Assembly: GCF_025136295.1 (NCBI RefSeq)
Contig: NZ_CP062788.1
Coordinates: 4,233,588 to 4,297,587 of the forward strand
DNA length: 64,000 bases
From: Aestuariispira ectoiniformans
Lineage (GTDB): Bacteria > Pseudomonadota > Alphaproteobacteria > UBA8366 > Aestuariispiraceae
Reading direction: 5' to 3'
In this document: piece by piece, positions 52,565 to 63,131 of the stretch
How positions within the stretch are numbered: position 1 is the first letter of the stretch
Layout of the letters: each line of letters opens with the position of its first letter
Notes under the pieces: model-generated
Database searches by the model: none
What the model was told of the DNA's origin: nothing
Seen by the model: only the letters and a program-made list of their open reading frames with translations
Position numbers and translations under genes: made by a program

Positions 52565-52684
52565 CTTCGCCCCCATATCGCTATCTGATAGCCAAAAATA
52601 ATTTGTGATCATCCGTGGACGGCAATAGCTGTTTCGCGATAAACAATTGAAAGCAAAGTCAGGCTCGTGACAGCGGGGGAAGAC

Positions 52685-54994
52685 GTGGAGCAGAAAGACA
52701 GGATAGAGAGCAGCGACAAAGCCAGCCCCAAATGGGGTGGCTCGCGGCAACTCCTGCGACGTCTTCGAGATATCATGGCCACCGGCGAAGGCGCCCAGGA
52801 GCGCCTCAACCGGATTGTGGCGATCATTGCCCATGAAATGAACGCCGCCGTCTGCTCCATCTATATCCGCCGTGCGGGCGACGTGTTGGAGCTTTTCGCC
52901 ACAGAGGGTCTGAAGCTGGACGCTGTCCACCGGACCCGCCTGCGGATGGGCGAAGGTATTGTCGGTGACATCGCCGCCTATGCCCGTCCCTTTGCACTTG
53001 CCGACGCACAAAAGCATCCCAACTTCGCCTATCGCCCGGAAACCGGTGAGGAACTGTTCCATTCCCTGCTCGGTGTGCCAATCCTGCGTGGCGGTCGCGT
53101 CATGGGCGTGCTGGTAATCCAGAACAAGGAACCCTGCAACTACAGCGACGAACAGGTCGAGCTGATGGAAACCATCGGCATGGTCGTCGCGGAACTGATC
53201 GCCGCAGGCGGCGTCGTCCGGCGTCGGGAACAGGCCCCGATGGACGGGCTGGCGCTCAAGCCGCTCAGGATCGACGGGGTACAGCTCAGCTCCGGACTGG
53301 CAATGGGACGTGCGGTGCTGCACCGTCCCCATGTTCCCATCGGCAAAATGGTTGCCGAGGACGAGGGAAAAGAGATCGACCGGCTTGAAGCCGCGCTCTC
53401 CGCCATGCACAGCAAGCTGGACCATATGGTGAAAACCGTCGATGACGACGGCGACGGCGGCGACCATGTGGACATCCTGAAGACCTATCGGATGATCGCG
53501 GAAGACCGCGGATGGATCAAACGCATCCGGGAGGCGATCACCTCCGGCCTGACGGCGGAAGCCGCGGTCGTGCGTGTACAGAACGAAACCCGCGCCCGCA
53601 TGGCCAAGGTGCAGGATGTCTATCTGCGCGAACGCCTGCTGGACCTGGAAGACGTTGCCTATCGCCTGCTGCAGCATCTGACCGAATCCAACGGCAACGG
53701 CACGGCAACCCAGGAAGACCTGCCCGACGAAATGATCGTCATCGCCCGTAACATGGGCCCGGCGGAATTGCTGGATTATGACCGTGAGCGCCTCAAAGGC
53801 GTGGTTCTGGAGGAAGGTTCCTCCACCGCCCATGTGGCGATTGTCGCCCGCGCCCTCGACATTCCGGTGATCGGTCGCGTCAGCCGTATCCTGAGCCGCG
53901 TGGAGCCCTTTGACCGGATTATTGTCGACGGCAACAACGCAACCTGCTTTGTCCGTCCGGGCGAGGAATTCAGGCGTGTTTTCCAGACGTCCATGGAATT
54001 GCACGCGCAACAGCGCGCCGCCTATGCCCGGGACAAGGACTTGCCCGCCGTCACGACCGATGGCGTGGAAATCGGTGTCCATATGAATGCGGGCCTGCTC
54101 ATCGACCTGCCGCATCTGCATGAGACCGGGGCCGCCGGGATTGGCCTCTATCGGACCGAGGTTCCCTTCATGGTCCGTTCCGATTATCCGGGTGTGGACA
54201 CCCAGGCGGATATTTACGGCAAGGTCTACGACCAGGCGGATGACAAGCCTGTCATCTTCCGCACCCTGGACATCGGTGGCGACAAGGTCCTTCCCTATTT
54301 CCAGGATATGGCCGAGGAAAACCCGGCAATGGGCTGGCGCGCCATTCGCGTGGCCCTCGACCGGCCCGCCATGCTGCGCCAACAGCTTCGCGCCATGATC
54401 CTCGCCGCCGACGGACGCCCGTTGAATGTCATGTTCCCCATGATCGCGGATACCAGTGAGTTTCTGAAAGCCCGCGACGCCCTGAACAAGGAACTGGCGC
54501 GTGCCCGTGCGCGCAACCAGGTAGTGCCGTCAGAAATGCGCGTCGGGATCATGTTCGAAGTCCCCTCGCTGGCTTTCCAGCTCCCCTCTTTGTTGCAGCA
54601 TGTGGACTTCGTTTCCATCGGCTCGAACGATCTGCTACAGTTTTTCTTTGCCAGCGACCGTGGCAACCCGCGTCTCGACAAACGCTATGACGCCATGTCG
54701 CCGGGCTTCCTGACGCTGATCAAACATATTGCCGATCAGTGCCATGCTGCCAATGTGACGGTCAGCGTCTGTGGCGAGATCGCGGGCAACCCGCTTTGCG
54801 CGATGGCGCTGATCGGGGTTGGTATTCGCAACCTGTCGATGTCGCCCTGGTCCGTGGGACCGGTGCGCAGCACAGTCCGGTCGATCCAGATGGCCTCGCT
54901 GGCGGATTATATGGCCTCACAACTGAATTCCCCGGATCACAGTCTGAGGAGCCAATTGCTCGCCTATGCAAAAGACCACAAAGTAATTCTGTAG
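52685..54994 (+). CDS. ptsP: PTS-Ntr phosphoenolpyruvate-protein phosphotransferase (EI-Ntr)
   Basis: This 769-residue enzyme starts the nitrogen PTS. A GAF domain (about 25-165) precedes the EI N-terminal domain, with the phospho-His in EGSSTAHVAIVARALDIPVIG. The PEP-binding barrel has LYRTEVPFMVR, IFRTLDIGGDKVLPYF, FEVPSLAFQLP, SIGSNDLLQFFF and VSVCGEIAGNPL with the catalytic Cys. The GTG at 52685 is preferred because GGGGGAAG precedes it; GTG 52667 would add six residues. lysC-ptsP order is conserved in alphaproteobacteria. Confidence 0.94.
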   Translation: MEQKDRIESSDKASPKWGGSRQLLRRLRDIMATGEGAQERLNRIVAIIAHEMNAAVCSIYIRRAGDVLELFATEGLKLDAVHRTRLRMGEGIVGDIAAYARPFALADAQKHPNFAYRPETGEELFHSLLGVPILRGGRVMGVLVIQNKEPCNYSDEQVELMETIGMVVAELIAAGGVVRRREQAPMDGLALKPLRIDGVQLSSGLAMGRAVLHRPHVPIGKMVAEDEGKEIDRLEAALSAMHSKLDHMVKTVDDDGDGGDHVDILKTYRMIAEDRGWIKRIREAITSGLTAEAAVVRVQNETRARMAKVQDVYLRERLLDLEDVAYRLLQHLTESNGNGTATQEDLPDEMIVIARNMGPAELLDYDRERLKGVVLEEGSSTAHVAIVARALDIPVIGRVSRILSRVEPFDRIIVDGNNATCFVRPGEEFRRVFQTSMELHAQQRAAYARDKDLPAVTTDGVEIGVHMNAGLLIDLPHLHETGAAGIGLYRTEVPFMVRSDYPGVDTQADIYGKVYDQADDKPVIFRTLDIGGDKVLPYFQDMAEENPAMGWRAIRVALDRPAMLRQQLRAMILAADGRPLNVMFPMIADTSEFLKARDALNKELARARARNQVVPSEMRVGIMFEVPSLAFQLPSLLQHVDFVSIGSNDLLQFFFASDRGNPRLDKRYDAMSPGFLTLIKHIADQCHAANVTVSVCGEIAGNPLCAMALIGVGIRNLSMSPWSVGPVRSTVRSIQMASLADYMASQLNSPDHSLRSQLLAYAKDHKVIL

Positions 54995-55136
54995 TCGGAC
55001 GCAGGCCGGTTTTCTTCCATTTACGAATACTTTGCTTTTTCTATTCTCTTCTTCATAATGCGGCAGCATCGCATTCTCGCGGGCAGGGGTAGTGGAACGA
55101 AAGGGAGTCCGCCGGATCAGTCCGGCGAGTTAGCGC

Positions 55137-56435
55137 ATGGCAGAAGAAAGTAGAATGCAAAACACGGATGCGGAACAAACACAGGAACGCCGGCGACGGG
55201 TGGGTGATATCCTGCGGGGCGAACGACTGGCCCGCGACCTGGATTTGAACCAGGTTGCCGAACAGCTTTGTATCCGTCGCGCTTTTCTGGAAGCTATCGA
55301 AAACAGCCGCTATCAGGATTTGCCGGGTACGACCTACGCCTTGGGTTTTGTGCGCACCTATGCCGAACACCTGAAGCTGGACGCAAAATCCCTTGTCGAA
55401 CAATACAAGGTCGAAGCGGACGAACTGGAGCAACAGACCAAGCTTCATTTCCCGGAACCTCTCCCCGCCAAAAGCCTGCCGGGTGGCGCCCTGGTCTTTA
55501 TCGGCCTGCTGCTGCTGGCTGTTTTCTACGGCATCTGGTGGTACCTCAACAATCAGGGGAAATCGGTCACCGACCTGATCCCCGCCGTGCCGGAGCAATT
55601 CTCGGAACTTCTGGAAGACGGTGAAGCGGAGCCGACGACCGGCGACGTGGCGGAAAGCCCTGCGCCGGCAACCTCCGAAATGGCCACGACGGCGGCACCT
55701 TCCGATATGTCCGGCGATGCTGCGGAAATGACCAGTCAGACATCCGACGCCGCTGCTGACACAGCATCAGCAACAGCCGAAATGGCAGCAGAAGCCCCTG
55801 CGACTGACGAAACAGCATCCGCAACCAGCGGAAGCGCGGAAGTCATCGTAGAAAACGCGCAGGATACTGCTACCACCGCTGCAGACCAGGCGACCACGAC
55901 TGTCGAAACTCAGGCAGCAGGAGCAGCCGAAACCGCACAGGAAGCAACGGCTGAAACGCAGGAGACTGTGGCAGCCGAAGAGCAGGCACCGACGGCAGCC
56001 GACAACCAGGAAGCCGTAGCGACACCGACGCAGGATCAGGTGCAAGAGGCAACTGCGGCAGCAGAAGAAACCGCAGCGGCGCAAGCCGACACACCGACGC
56101 AGGCGGCCACCGCTTCCCCCGCACCCCAGCCACAGCCCGGCACCAACAACAAGGTGTTTGGCGAAGATAATGCCGATGCCCGCGTGGTCATCACGGCTAA
56201 ATCCACCGCCTGGGTGGAAATCACCGGACCGGACGGCAAACGCCTGCTGACCCGCCTGATGAACAAGGGCGACCAGTATCGCGTTCCCAATATGCAAGGG
56301 GTCACCCTGGTGACCGGCAATGCAGGCGCCCTGGAGATTTCTGTCGACGGAAAAGACGCCCGGCCACTTGGTCCGGTCGGGGCCGTTCGCAGGGACGTAT
56401 CGCTCAACCCTGAGGCAATTCTCGCCAACCAGTAA
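55137..56435 (+). CDS. rodZ: RodZ-like cytoskeletal/HTH membrane protein
   Basis: This 432-residue protein has an N-terminal Cro-like HTH (VGDILRGERLARDLDLNQVAEQLCI, then RRAFLEAIENSRYQDLPGTTYALGFVRTYAEHL), one membrane segment (about 117-136, GALVFIGLLLLAVFYGIWWYL), a periplasmic low-complexity linker of about 190 residues rich in Ala, Thr, Glu and Gln, and a C-terminal DUF4115 beta domain (STAWVEITGPDGKRLLTRLMNKGD). RodZ links MreB to the membrane and shapes rods. It lies immediately upstream of ispG, a common order. Confidence 0.9.
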   Translation: MAEESRMQNTDAEQTQERRRRVGDILRGERLARDLDLNQVAEQLCIRRAFLEAIENSRYQDLPGTTYALGFVRTYAEHLKLDAKSLVEQYKVEADELEQQTKLHFPEPLPAKSLPGGALVFIGLLLLAVFYGIWWYLNNQGKSVTDLIPAVPEQFSELLEDGEAEPTTGDVAESPAPATSEMATTAAPSDMSGDAAEMTSQTSDAAADTASATAEMAAEAPATDETASATSGSAEVIVENAQDTATTAADQATTTVETQAAGAAETAQEATAETQETVAAEEQAPTAADNQEAVATPTQDQVQEATAAAEETAAAQADTPTQAATASPAPQPQPGTNNKVFGEDNADARVVITAKSTAWVEITGPDGKRLLTRLMNKGDQYRVPNMQGVTLVTGNAGALEISVDGKDARPLGPVGAVRRDVSLNPEAILANQ

Positions 56436-56563
56436 ACGGCCAGAAACCGCACATGTGGATAAACCGGGTCAGTTTGCCGCCTTGGGCTTGAAATTTCCGG
56501 TTTTCCGACGCATGTTGCGGGCGCGGAGCATGGGCTCCGCCTAGGTACGGAGTTGGAAGGCCC

Positions 56564-57685
56564 ATGAGTGTTCGGCCCTATCGCGATATTTATCGCCGTC
56601 AGTCCCGTCAGGTAATGGTTGGCGACGTCGCTGTCGGCGGCGGCGCACCGATTTCGGTGCAGACCATGACCAATACCCTGACCTCGGATGCGGATGCCAC
56701 TATTCGTCAGGTTCAGGCGGCTGCAGAGGCCGGGGCCGATATTGTGCGCGTCTCCTGTCCGGATGAGGAATCCACCGCCGCCCTCAAGACCATTGTAAAG
56801 TCGGTGGATGTTCCCATCGTCGCCGACATCCACTTCCACTATCGCCGTGGTATCGAAGCGGCAGAGGCCGGGGCGGCCTGCCTGCGTATCAATCCCGGCA
56901 ATATCGGCTCTCCGGAACGTGTCCGTGAGGTGGTCCAGGCCGCCAAGGATCATGGCTGTTCCATGCGCATCGGCGTCAATGCCGGATCGCTGGAAAAGCA
57001 TCTTCTGGAAAAATACGGCGAGCCCTGCCCGGAAGCCATGGTGGAAAGCGGGCTGGAACATGCCCGCATCCTGGAAGACAACGACTTTTACAACTTCAAG
57101 ATCAGCGTGAAGGCCTCGGATGTCTTCCTCGCGGTTGCCGCCTATCACGGCCTGGCCGAAGCCTGTAATTACCCGCTGCACCTTGGCATCACCGAGGCCG
57201 GGGGCCTGCGTGGCGGTACGGTCAAATCCGCCATCGGCATCGGTAACCTGCTCTGGGCCGGGATTGGTGACACGATCCGTGTGTCCCTGTCCGCAGACCC
57301 GGTTGAGGAAGTCAAAGTCGGTTATGACATTCTGAAATCGCTGAACCTGCGCCATCGCGGGGTCAATGTGATTTCCTGTCCCTCCTGCGCCCGCCAGCAA
57401 TTCGACGTGATTGCAACCGTGAAAGTATTGGAAGAACGTCTGGCCCATATCACTACCCCGCTGACCGTGTCGGTAATTGGCTGTGTCGTGAACGGACCGG
57501 GCGAGGCCCGTGAGACCGATATCGGGTTTACCGGCGGCGGCAAAGGCACCCATCAGGTCTATATCGGCGGCCTGCCCCATCATCGTCTGCAGGACGAGAA
57601 TGTGGTCGACCATCTGGTCAAACTGGTCGAAGATAAAGCGGCTGAAATCGAAGCCGAAAAAGACGCGGCAAACGCCGCAGAATAG
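56564..57685 (+). CDS. ispG: 4-hydroxy-3-methylbut-2-enyl-diphosphate synthase
   Basis: This 373-residue iron-sulfur enzyme of the MEP isoprenoid pathway has the TIM-barrel start [21 protein letters not shown] and [11 protein letters not shown]. The [4Fe-4S] cysteines are in [14 protein letters not shown] and the region [13 protein letters not shown]. It is the two-domain bacterial form, without the extra insert of plant or chlamydial enzymes. hisS follows after 27 bases. Confidence 0.95.
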   Translation: MSVRPYRDIYRRQSRQVMVGDVAVGGGAPISVQTMTNTLTSDADATIRQVQAAAEAGADIVRVSCPDEESTAALKTIVKSVDVPIVADIHFHYRRGIEAAEAGAACLRINPGNIGSPERVREVVQAAKDHGCSMRIGVNAGSLEKHLLEKYGEPCPEAMVESGLEHARILEDNDFYNFKISVKASDVFLAVAAYHGLAEACNYPLHLGITEAGGLRGGTVKSAIGIGNLLWAGIGDTIRVSLSADPVEEVKVGYDILKSLNLRHRGVNVISCPSCARQQFDVIATVKVLEERLAHITTPLTVSVIGCVVNGPGEARETDIGFTGGGKGTHQVYIGGLPHHRLQDENVVDHLVKLVEDKAAEIEAEKDAANAAE

Positions 57686-57712
57686 CAACTCACAAGAAGA
57701 AAGGACGTCACC

Positions 57713-58957
57713 ATGGCGGATCTACAACCCGTCCGCGGAACCCATGACCTGCTGCCGGAGGATATGCGTGGCCATCGACACGTAACCGATACGGCGCGGC
57801 ATGTGGCTTTGCGCTATGGGTTTGAGGAAATGGCGACGCCGATCTTCGAATTCACCAATGTGTTTGCGCGCACCCTCGGTGACACGTCCGACGTGGTAAC
57901 AAAGGAAATGTACACCTTTGAGGACCGTGGCGGCGATTCCATCACCCTGCGCCCGGAAAACACCGCCGGTGTGGCCCGCGCCTATATGTCCAACGGACTG
58001 GCGCAACATGCCCCCTGCAAGTTTTTCTACAACGGCCCGATGTTCCGCTACGAACGTCCGCAAAAAGGCCGCCTGCGCCAGTTCCACCAGATCGGCGTGG
58101 AACTGATCGGCCCGGCACAGCCCCAGGCGGATGTAGAGGTAATCGCCTGCGGCGTGGCTATCCTGAAAGGCCTGGACCTGTATAAGGAAACCACGCTTGA
58201 GCTGAACACGCTGGGTGATCCGGAAAGCCGCGACGCCTATCGCACGGTGCTGGTCGATTATTTCAGCGGCCATAAGGACAAGCTGTCGGAAGATTCGCTC
58301 AATCGTCTGGAACGTAACCCGCTGCGCATCTTGGATTCCAAGGATGAAGGCGACCGCGAACTGGTCAAGAACGCACCGGTCTTCTCCGACTATCTCAATG
58401 AAGCCAGCCGCGATTTCTTCAAGGCGCTGACCGACGGGCTGACCGCCCTCGACATCGCCTACGAATGGAACCCGCGTCTGGTGCGTGGCCTGGACTATTA
58501 CTGCCATACGGCCTTTGAGTTCACGACCACCGCGCTGGGGGCCCAGGGCACGGTCATGGCCGGTGGCCGTTATGACGGGTTGATCGGCCAAATGGGCGGA
58601 CAGCCAACCCCCGGCGTAGGCTGGGCGGCAGGTATCGAACGTCTGTCCATGTTGGCCGGCAACGCACCTGCGGCCAAACGCCCGGTGGTTATCGTCCCCA
58701 TGGGCGGCGAGGCAGAGGTCAAAGCCCTGCGCATCGCAGAGGATCTTCGTGCAGAAGACCTTCGGGTGGAAATGGCCTATTCCGGCAATATGAAAAAGCG
58801 CATGAAACATGCCAACAAAGTCAACGCCCGTTTCGCCGTCGTGCTGGGCGATGACGAGCTCGCCAAAGGCGTTGCAGGCCTGAAAGACCTGGACAGTGGC
58901 AAACAGCAGGAAGTGCCGCTCGCCAATCTGGCACAGGTACTGGCAGAGAACGCCTGA
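57713..58957 (+). CDS. hisS: Histidyl-tRNA synthetase
   Basis: This 414-residue class II synthetase has motif 1 ([23 protein letters not shown]), motif 2 ([26 protein letters not shown]), the histidine-specific [15 protein letters not shown] and the [13 protein letters not shown] motif, followed by an anticodon-binding domain ([22 protein letters not shown]). It has normal length. It starts 27 bases after ispG and hemA starts 14 bases after it, so ispG-hisS-hemA-prfA-prmC looks like one transcript. Confidence 0.95.
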   Translation: MADLQPVRGTHDLLPEDMRGHRHVTDTARHVALRYGFEEMATPIFEFTNVFARTLGDTSDVVTKEMYTFEDRGGDSITLRPENTAGVARAYMSNGLAQHAPCKFFYNGPMFRYERPQKGRLRQFHQIGVELIGPAQPQADVEVIACGVAILKGLDLYKETTLELNTLGDPESRDAYRTVLVDYFSGHKDKLSEDSLNRLERNPLRILDSKDEGDRELVKNAPVFSDYLNEASRDFFKALTDGLTALDIAYEWNPRLVRGLDYYCHTAFEFTTTALGAQGTVMAGGRYDGLIGQMGGQPTPGVGWAAGIERLSMLAGNAPAAKRPVVIVPMGGEAEVKALRIAEDLRAEDLRVEMAYSGNMKKRMKHANKVNARFAVVLGDDELAKGVAGLKDLDSGKQQEVPLANLAQVLAENA

Positions 58958-58971
58958 TCGGAGAGAAATCC

Positions 58972-60273
58972 ATGCAGTCCACGCGGCCCATCATCGTCGG
59001 GGCGAGTTTCAGAACCGCCCAGGCGGGGCTGCGTGAACGGCTGTATCTGGACCAGGCCTCCCGCCAGGAAGCTTATCGCAAGCTTGCAGAACTGGGTCTG
59101 TCCCAGGCGGTTATCCTGTCTACCTGCGACCGGGTCGAAATCATCGCCTGCACCGACGACGAGGAAGGCGCCCTCCGGCAGTTGGAGACATTCCTTGCTG
59201 CACGCACGGAAATGCCTCCCAAACAGGTAACAGAACAGCTTTTCCGATATTGCGATGAAGAGGCAGTTCAGCATCTCTTCCAAGTCATCTCCGCCTTGGA
59301 CAGTCAGATGATCGGCGAGGCTCAGATTTTAGGCCAGATCAAGGAAGCCGTCGCCGAGGCTGCCGCAGCCGATATGATCGGGTCCGAACTGGACGAGTTG
59401 CTGCAGGCAGGTTTCAACCTTGCCAAACGTGTGCGCAGCCAGACCAAAATCGGTGAAGGGGCTGTTTCGGTGGCCTCTGCGGCGATCCGCTTTGCCCGCG
59501 ACCTGCATGGCGATCTGTCCAACTGCCGCGGCCTGTTGATCGGCCTCGGCGAAACCGGCCTCCTGATGCATGAACAATTCAGCCATGCCGGGCTGGAACA
59601 ATGGATGCTGACCGGCAGCGCCCGGCGAACGGAACGTGTGGCGGGAAGACTGAACTGTCACTATCTGCCGTGGGAAAATCTGGCGACCGGCATTGCCCGC
59701 GCGGATGTGATCGTCACCGCCTCTGGAAGTGGCCGATTTCTCGTTACCCTGCCGCAAATCCGGCAGGCCTTGAAAGAACGGCGGCATAAACCAATCTTTT
59801 TGCTGGATACAGGAATTCCCGCCGATATCGACCCCGCGCTGGAGGAAGAGCGCGACGCCTTTCTCTATACGCTGGAAGATATTGAACGTCTGGCGGAACG
59901 TGGCCAGCGAGACCGGCAGGACGCCGCCGACGAGGCCCGGCGCATTGTCCGGGAAACTGTCGCGGAATATCGACACGCACAGGCAGAAAAAGAAGGTGTT
60001 CCGGCCCTCGTTGGTTTGCGGGCTCTTTTCAACCAGACCCGTGATGGTGTATTGGCCGATCATCCCAACGCGGATGCATCCGAGGCCACACGCCTGCTGG
60101 TCAACCGTCTGTTGCACCGGCCCAGCGAGGCCCTGCGCGGCATGGCGGGCGAAGGCGACGCGGCGGACTTCCGCGACACAATTACCGTCAACCGCATCCT
60201 GGAGCGCATGTTCGGTATCAGTGATATCAACGCGCCCAAGGCGGATAGAGATGGCGAAGGAGAAAATGAATGA
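58972..60273 (+). CDS. hemA: Glutamyl-tRNA reductase (C5 tetrapyrrole pathway)
   Basis: This 433-residue protein reduces glutamyl-tRNA(Glu) to glutamate-1-semialdehyde. The catalytic Cys52 lies in LSTCDRVEI (family usually STCNR). Further landmarks are [24 protein letters not shown], the NADPH site [22 protein letters not shown], and [15 protein letters not shown]. The C-terminal dimerisation helix follows. It is divergent from E. coli HemA but all core motifs are present. Most alphaproteobacteria make aminolevulinate with an unrelated HemA (ALA synthase), so this gene is notable. It overlaps prfA by four bases, as hemA-prfA-prmC does in gammaproteobacteria. Confidence 0.9.
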   Translation: MQSTRPIIVGASFRTAQAGLRERLYLDQASRQEAYRKLAELGLSQAVILSTCDRVEIIACTDDEEGALRQLETFLAARTEMPPKQVTEQLFRYCDEEAVQHLFQVISALDSQMIGEAQILGQIKEAVAEAAAADMIGSELDELLQAGFNLAKRVRSQTKIGEGAVSVASAAIRFARDLHGDLSNCRGLLIGLGETGLLMHEQFSHAGLEQWMLTGSARRTERVAGRLNCHYLPWENLATGIARADVIVTASGSGRFLVTLPQIRQALKERRHKPIFLLDTGIPADIDPALEEERDAFLYTLEDIERLAERGQRDRQDAADEARRIVRETVAEYRHAQAEKEGVPALVGLRALFNQTRDGVLADHPNADASEATRLLVNRLLHRPSEALRGMAGEGDAADFRDTITVNRILERMFGISDINAPKADRDGEGENE

Positions 60274-61355
60274 GCTGGACTGATCGGCTGGACCGTGTGC
60301 TGGCACGCCATCAGGAACTATCGGACACCATGGCTTCCGGTCAGGTGGAATCAGACGACTTCACCAAACTGTCCAAGGAGTTTGCCGAACTTTCCCCGAT
60401 CGTGGAGAAGGTGAACGAATTCAAGGCGGCCCAGCAGGAATTCGCCGACCTGGAAGAAATGATGAACGACCCGGATGCCGACGCCGATATGCGTGATATG
60501 GCATCCGAGGAATTCTATGCCCTGAAAGAGCGCATGCCGGAGCTGGAAAAGGAAACCCAGCTTGCGATGCTGCCGCAGGACGAGGCGGATTCACGCAACG
60601 CCATTATCGAGATCCGAGCCGGGACCGGTGGTGACGAAGCCGCCCTTTTCGCAGGTGACCTGTTCCGCATGTATCAGCGCTACGCCGCCCAACAGGGCTG
60701 GCGTGTTGAGATCATCGAGGAAAGTGAAAGCGAAGTCGGCGGCTACAGTCAGGTTGTTGCCTCCATTTCCGGCAACGACGTTTTCAAACGCCTGAAGTTT
60801 GAATCCGGTGTCCACCGCGTGCAACGTGTGCCTGTCACAGAAAGCGGCGGGCGCATTCATACCTCCGCCGCCACGGTTGCCGTATTGCCGGAGGCCGAAG
60901 AGGTGGATATCGAAGTCAATGAAGGCGACCTGCGCATCGACACCTACCGCGCCCAGGGCGCCGGCGGTCAGCATGTGAACACGACCGATAGCGCCGTGCG
61001 CATCACCCACCTGCCCACCGGTGTTGTAGTTCAGTGTCAGGATGAAAAATCCCAGCATAAGAACAAGGCCAAGGCCATGAAGGTCCTGCGCGCGCGCCTT
61101 TATGAATTTGAACGCGAACGCATTGCCAGTGAGCGCGCCGAAGACCGCAAGAGCCAGGTCGGCTCCGGCGACCGTTCGGAACGCATTCGCACCTATAACT
61201 TCCCGCAGGGCCGCGTGACCGATCACCGCATCAACCTGACCCTCTACAAGTTGGACAAGATCATCGTCGGCGAAGGTCTGGACGAGATCATCGACGCCCT
61301 GATCCTGGAGGACCAGATGCAACGTCTGGCCGCCATGGCGGAAGGCGTTCATTGA
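60270..61355 (+). CDS. prfA: Peptide chain release factor 1
   Basis: This 361-residue factor recognises UAA and UAG. The GGQ peptidyl-hydrolysis motif is in [26 protein letters not shown]. The stop-codon recognition region follows [26 protein letters not shown], whose domain contains the P-x-T (PVTE) anticodon-like tripeptide typical of RF1. ATGA overlap with hemA and TTGA-type overlap with prmC indicate coupled translation. Confidence 0.95.
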   Translation: MSWTDRLDRVLARHQELSDTMASGQVESDDFTKLSKEFAELSPIVEKVNEFKAAQQEFADLEEMMNDPDADADMRDMASEEFYALKERMPELEKETQLAMLPQDEADSRNAIIEIRAGTGGDEAALFAGDLFRMYQRYAAQQGWRVEIIEESESEVGGYSQVVASISGNDVFKRLKFESGVHRVQRVPVTESGGRIHTSAATVAVLPEAEEVDIEVNEGDLRIDTYRAQGAGGQHVNTTDSAVRITHLPTGVVVQCQDEKSQHKNKAKAMKVLRARLYEFERERIASERAEDRKSQVGSGDRSERIRTYNFPQGRVTDHRINLTLYKLDKIIVGEGLDEIIDALILEDQMQRLAAMAEGVH

Positions 61356-62206
61356 CGTCGATGACAAAACCGCGCGCGGACAACCTGCTGGCCTGGGCGG
61401 CGGAACAACTCACCGCCGCCGGGATAGACAATCCTCGGCGTGAGGCGCGGCTGCTGCTGGCCCATCACATGGGCCGTACACCGGAACAGGTAATCGCCTT
61501 TCCGGAATATCCAGTATCGGATGCCGATCAATTCCGGTCCCTGATCGAACGGCGAAAGAACCGGGAACCACTGTCCCACATCACCGGACGACGTGAGTTC
61601 TGGAGCATGGACTTTGAAGTCTGCCGTGATGTTCTCGACCCCCGCCCGGACAGCGAAACCCTTGTCGAGGCAGTCCTGAATGCCCTCCCGGAGAAGGCCG
61701 CAGCGCTCAGGCTGGTGGACTTCGGAACCGGTAGTGGCTGCCTGCTCCTGGCGTTGCTCAGCGAATTGCCAAACGCAACCGGCGTTGGTGTGGACATGTC
61801 GGAGAAAGCTTTGGCCATCGCCCGGCGCAATGCGAAGCGGCTGGGACTGGCGACTCGATGCAGCTTCATACAATCGGACTGGGCGGAAAAGCTGGAGGGA
61901 CAATTCAATATCGTCCTGTCAAATCCCCCATACATTGAAACAGCCGATATCGACGGATTGGAACCGGAAGTCGCGAAACATGAGCCCCGGCTTGCCCTGG
62001 ACGGCGGACCGGATGGCCTCGCCCCCTATCGAATCATCATCCCAGAGGCGAAAAACATTCTTGTTTCAGAAGGGCTTATCGCCCTTGAATTCGGCAAGGG
62101 GCAGGATCTCGCGGTAACCGGCATCCTCGACAAGGCGGGCTTTGCTAATATTACCCCGCATCAGGACCTCACAGGCACCATACGTTGTTTGACCGCAAAA
62201 GCGTGA
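61352..62206 (+). CDS. prmC: Release factor glutamine methyltransferase PrmC
   Basis: This 284-residue SAM enzyme methylates the Gln of the GGQ motif in release factors. It has an N-terminal helical domain ([34 protein letters not shown]), [13 protein letters not shown], the SAM motif [20 protein letters not shown] and the active-site NPPY in [21 protein letters not shown]. The start may be TTG at 61352, which has GGAAGG at good spacing, or ATG at 61361. Confidence 0.94.
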   Translation: MTSMTKPRADNLLAWAAEQLTAAGIDNPRREARLLLAHHMGRTPEQVIAFPEYPVSDADQFRSLIERRKNREPLSHITGRREFWSMDFEVCRDVLDPRPDSETLVEAVLNALPEKAAALRLVDFGTGSGCLLLALLSELPNATGVGVDMSEKALAIARRNAKRLGLATRCSFIQSDWAEKLEGQFNIVLSNPPYIETADIDGLEPEVAKHEPRLALDGGPDGLAPYRIIIPEAKNILVSEGLIALEFGKGQDLAVTGILDKAGFANITPHQDLTGTIRCLTAKA

Positions 62207-62432
62207 GTCAGATTAAAAAAACTGTGGAAAACTGCAAAAAAGGCTTGAAAAGACGCCTCCGATCGATAGGGTGAAACATGTCGATACGGCGCTGAAACGC
62301 GCGTCTGCTGGTTTGAAAGCCAGCCGAAACGAATTTAATCGACTTCCCGCTACACCAAAGAATAGTACCCGTGGGTTTTGACCACGGACTGAGCGAGTAG
62401 CGTATTTCCACCAGGCAACTGCGTGAAAGAAT
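62207..62432 (+). other. Leader region before the DUF4167 gene
   Basis: These 226 bases separate prmC from the DUF4167 gene and contain no open frame of interest. Two hairpins are visible: CTGGTTT / AAGCCAG (about 62309-62324) and CGTGG / CCACG (about 62371-62387). The region may carry a promoter and a structured 5' leader. I see no clear -35/-10 pair. Confidence 0.35.
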
Positions 62433-63068
62433 ATGAGACAAAACAACAACAACAATAAGAACCGCCGCAACAATAATAATCGTGGTGGCGGAAACCGGCG
62501 CCCCTCTGCACGTCAGAACTTTGACTCCAATGGTCCGAGCGTGCGTATCCGGGGGACGGCTACGCAAGTTTACGACAAATATGTGGCCCTTGCGCGGGAT
62601 GCAACCGCTTCCGGTGACCGGGTATTGGCGGAAAACCTGCTGCAGCATGCCGATCATTATTTCCGGATTCTGAACGCCGATAACGAGGCACGCCAACGCC
62701 GCCAGCAACAGCAGGCAGCGGAACAGCAAGCCGCTGCCGAAGCAAAAAGCGATAACGCCGACACGCAAGTCGACGCCGAAGCCTCCGAAGCCAACATTGC
62801 TGTCGCCGCGGACGAAAGCCGCAACGACGAAAAGGTAGAGGAAAAGCCGAAAGCGCGTCGCCCCCGCAAACCTGCGGCGGCAAAGACAAGCGAAGGCGAA
62901 GGCAACGACGCAGCGCCTGCAGAGGCATCCGAGGCGGAGGAAAAACCCAAACCCCGCCGCCGCAAGGCTGCTGCCAAGAAAACGCGCGCGAAAAAGGCTG
63001 AACCGGCAGAGGCCGACGCAGCCAATGACAGCGACAGCGACCTGACGACACCCGCCGTTGCCGAATAA
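62433..63068 (+). CDS. DUF4167 RNA-binding-like protein
   Basis: This 211-residue protein opens with an Asn/Arg/Gly-rich tract, then the DUF4167 core (SARQNFDSNGPSVRIRGTATQVYDKYVALARDA and NLLQHADHYFRILN) at about residues 25-82. The rest is disordered: a Gln/Ala-rich part and a Lys/Ala/Pro/Glu-rich tail (KPRRRKAAAKKTRAKKAEP). The family is confined to alphaproteobacteria and sits downstream of prmC. The RGG/Asn-rich start and basic tail suggest RNA or ribosome association, but function is not established. Confidence 0.9.
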   Translation: MRQNNNNNKNRRNNNNRGGGNRRPSARQNFDSNGPSVRIRGTATQVYDKYVALARDATASGDRVLAENLLQHADHYFRILNADNEARQRRQQQQAAEQQAAAEAKSDNADTQVDAEASEANIAVAADESRNDEKVEEKPKARRPRKPAAAKTSEGEGNDAAPAEASEAEEKPKPRRRKAAAKKTRAKKAEPAEADAANDSDSDLTTPAVAE

Positions 63069-63094
63069 TTGGCGGTATCAGGGTCGAGACGATT

Positions 63095-63131
63095 GAAGGG
63101 GCGGCTGTAAAGCCGCCCCTTCTGCTTTTCT
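63095..63131 (+). terminator. Terminator after DUF4167 gene
   Basis: GAAGGGGCGGCT pairs perfectly with AGCCGCCCCTTC around GTAA, followed by TGCTTTTCT. It also lies just past the stop of the convergent hydrolase gene. Confidence 0.85.

Noticed and set aside
52565-52684. GCTATC-T-GATAGC hairpin after lysC as a terminator
   Set aside because: Only six pairs, no T-run, and lysC-ptsP linkage is usual, so it was not called.
51296-54382. 1028-codon open frame on the minus strand opposite lysC and ptsP
   Set aside because: The length arises from biased codon use in the real genes. The translation is His/Gly/Asp-rich with no domain, and lysC and ptsP are certain on the other strand.
55620-56140. 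Repeat-like GC-rich triplets as a possible tandem repeat or CRISPR
   Set aside because: The pattern reflects Ala/Thr/Glu codons of the RodZ linker. There are no constant repeats with unique spacers.
56036-57688. 550-codon minus-strand frame opposite rodZ and ispG
   Set aside because: It is a shadow of ispG with atypical composition and no ribosome-binding site or family match.
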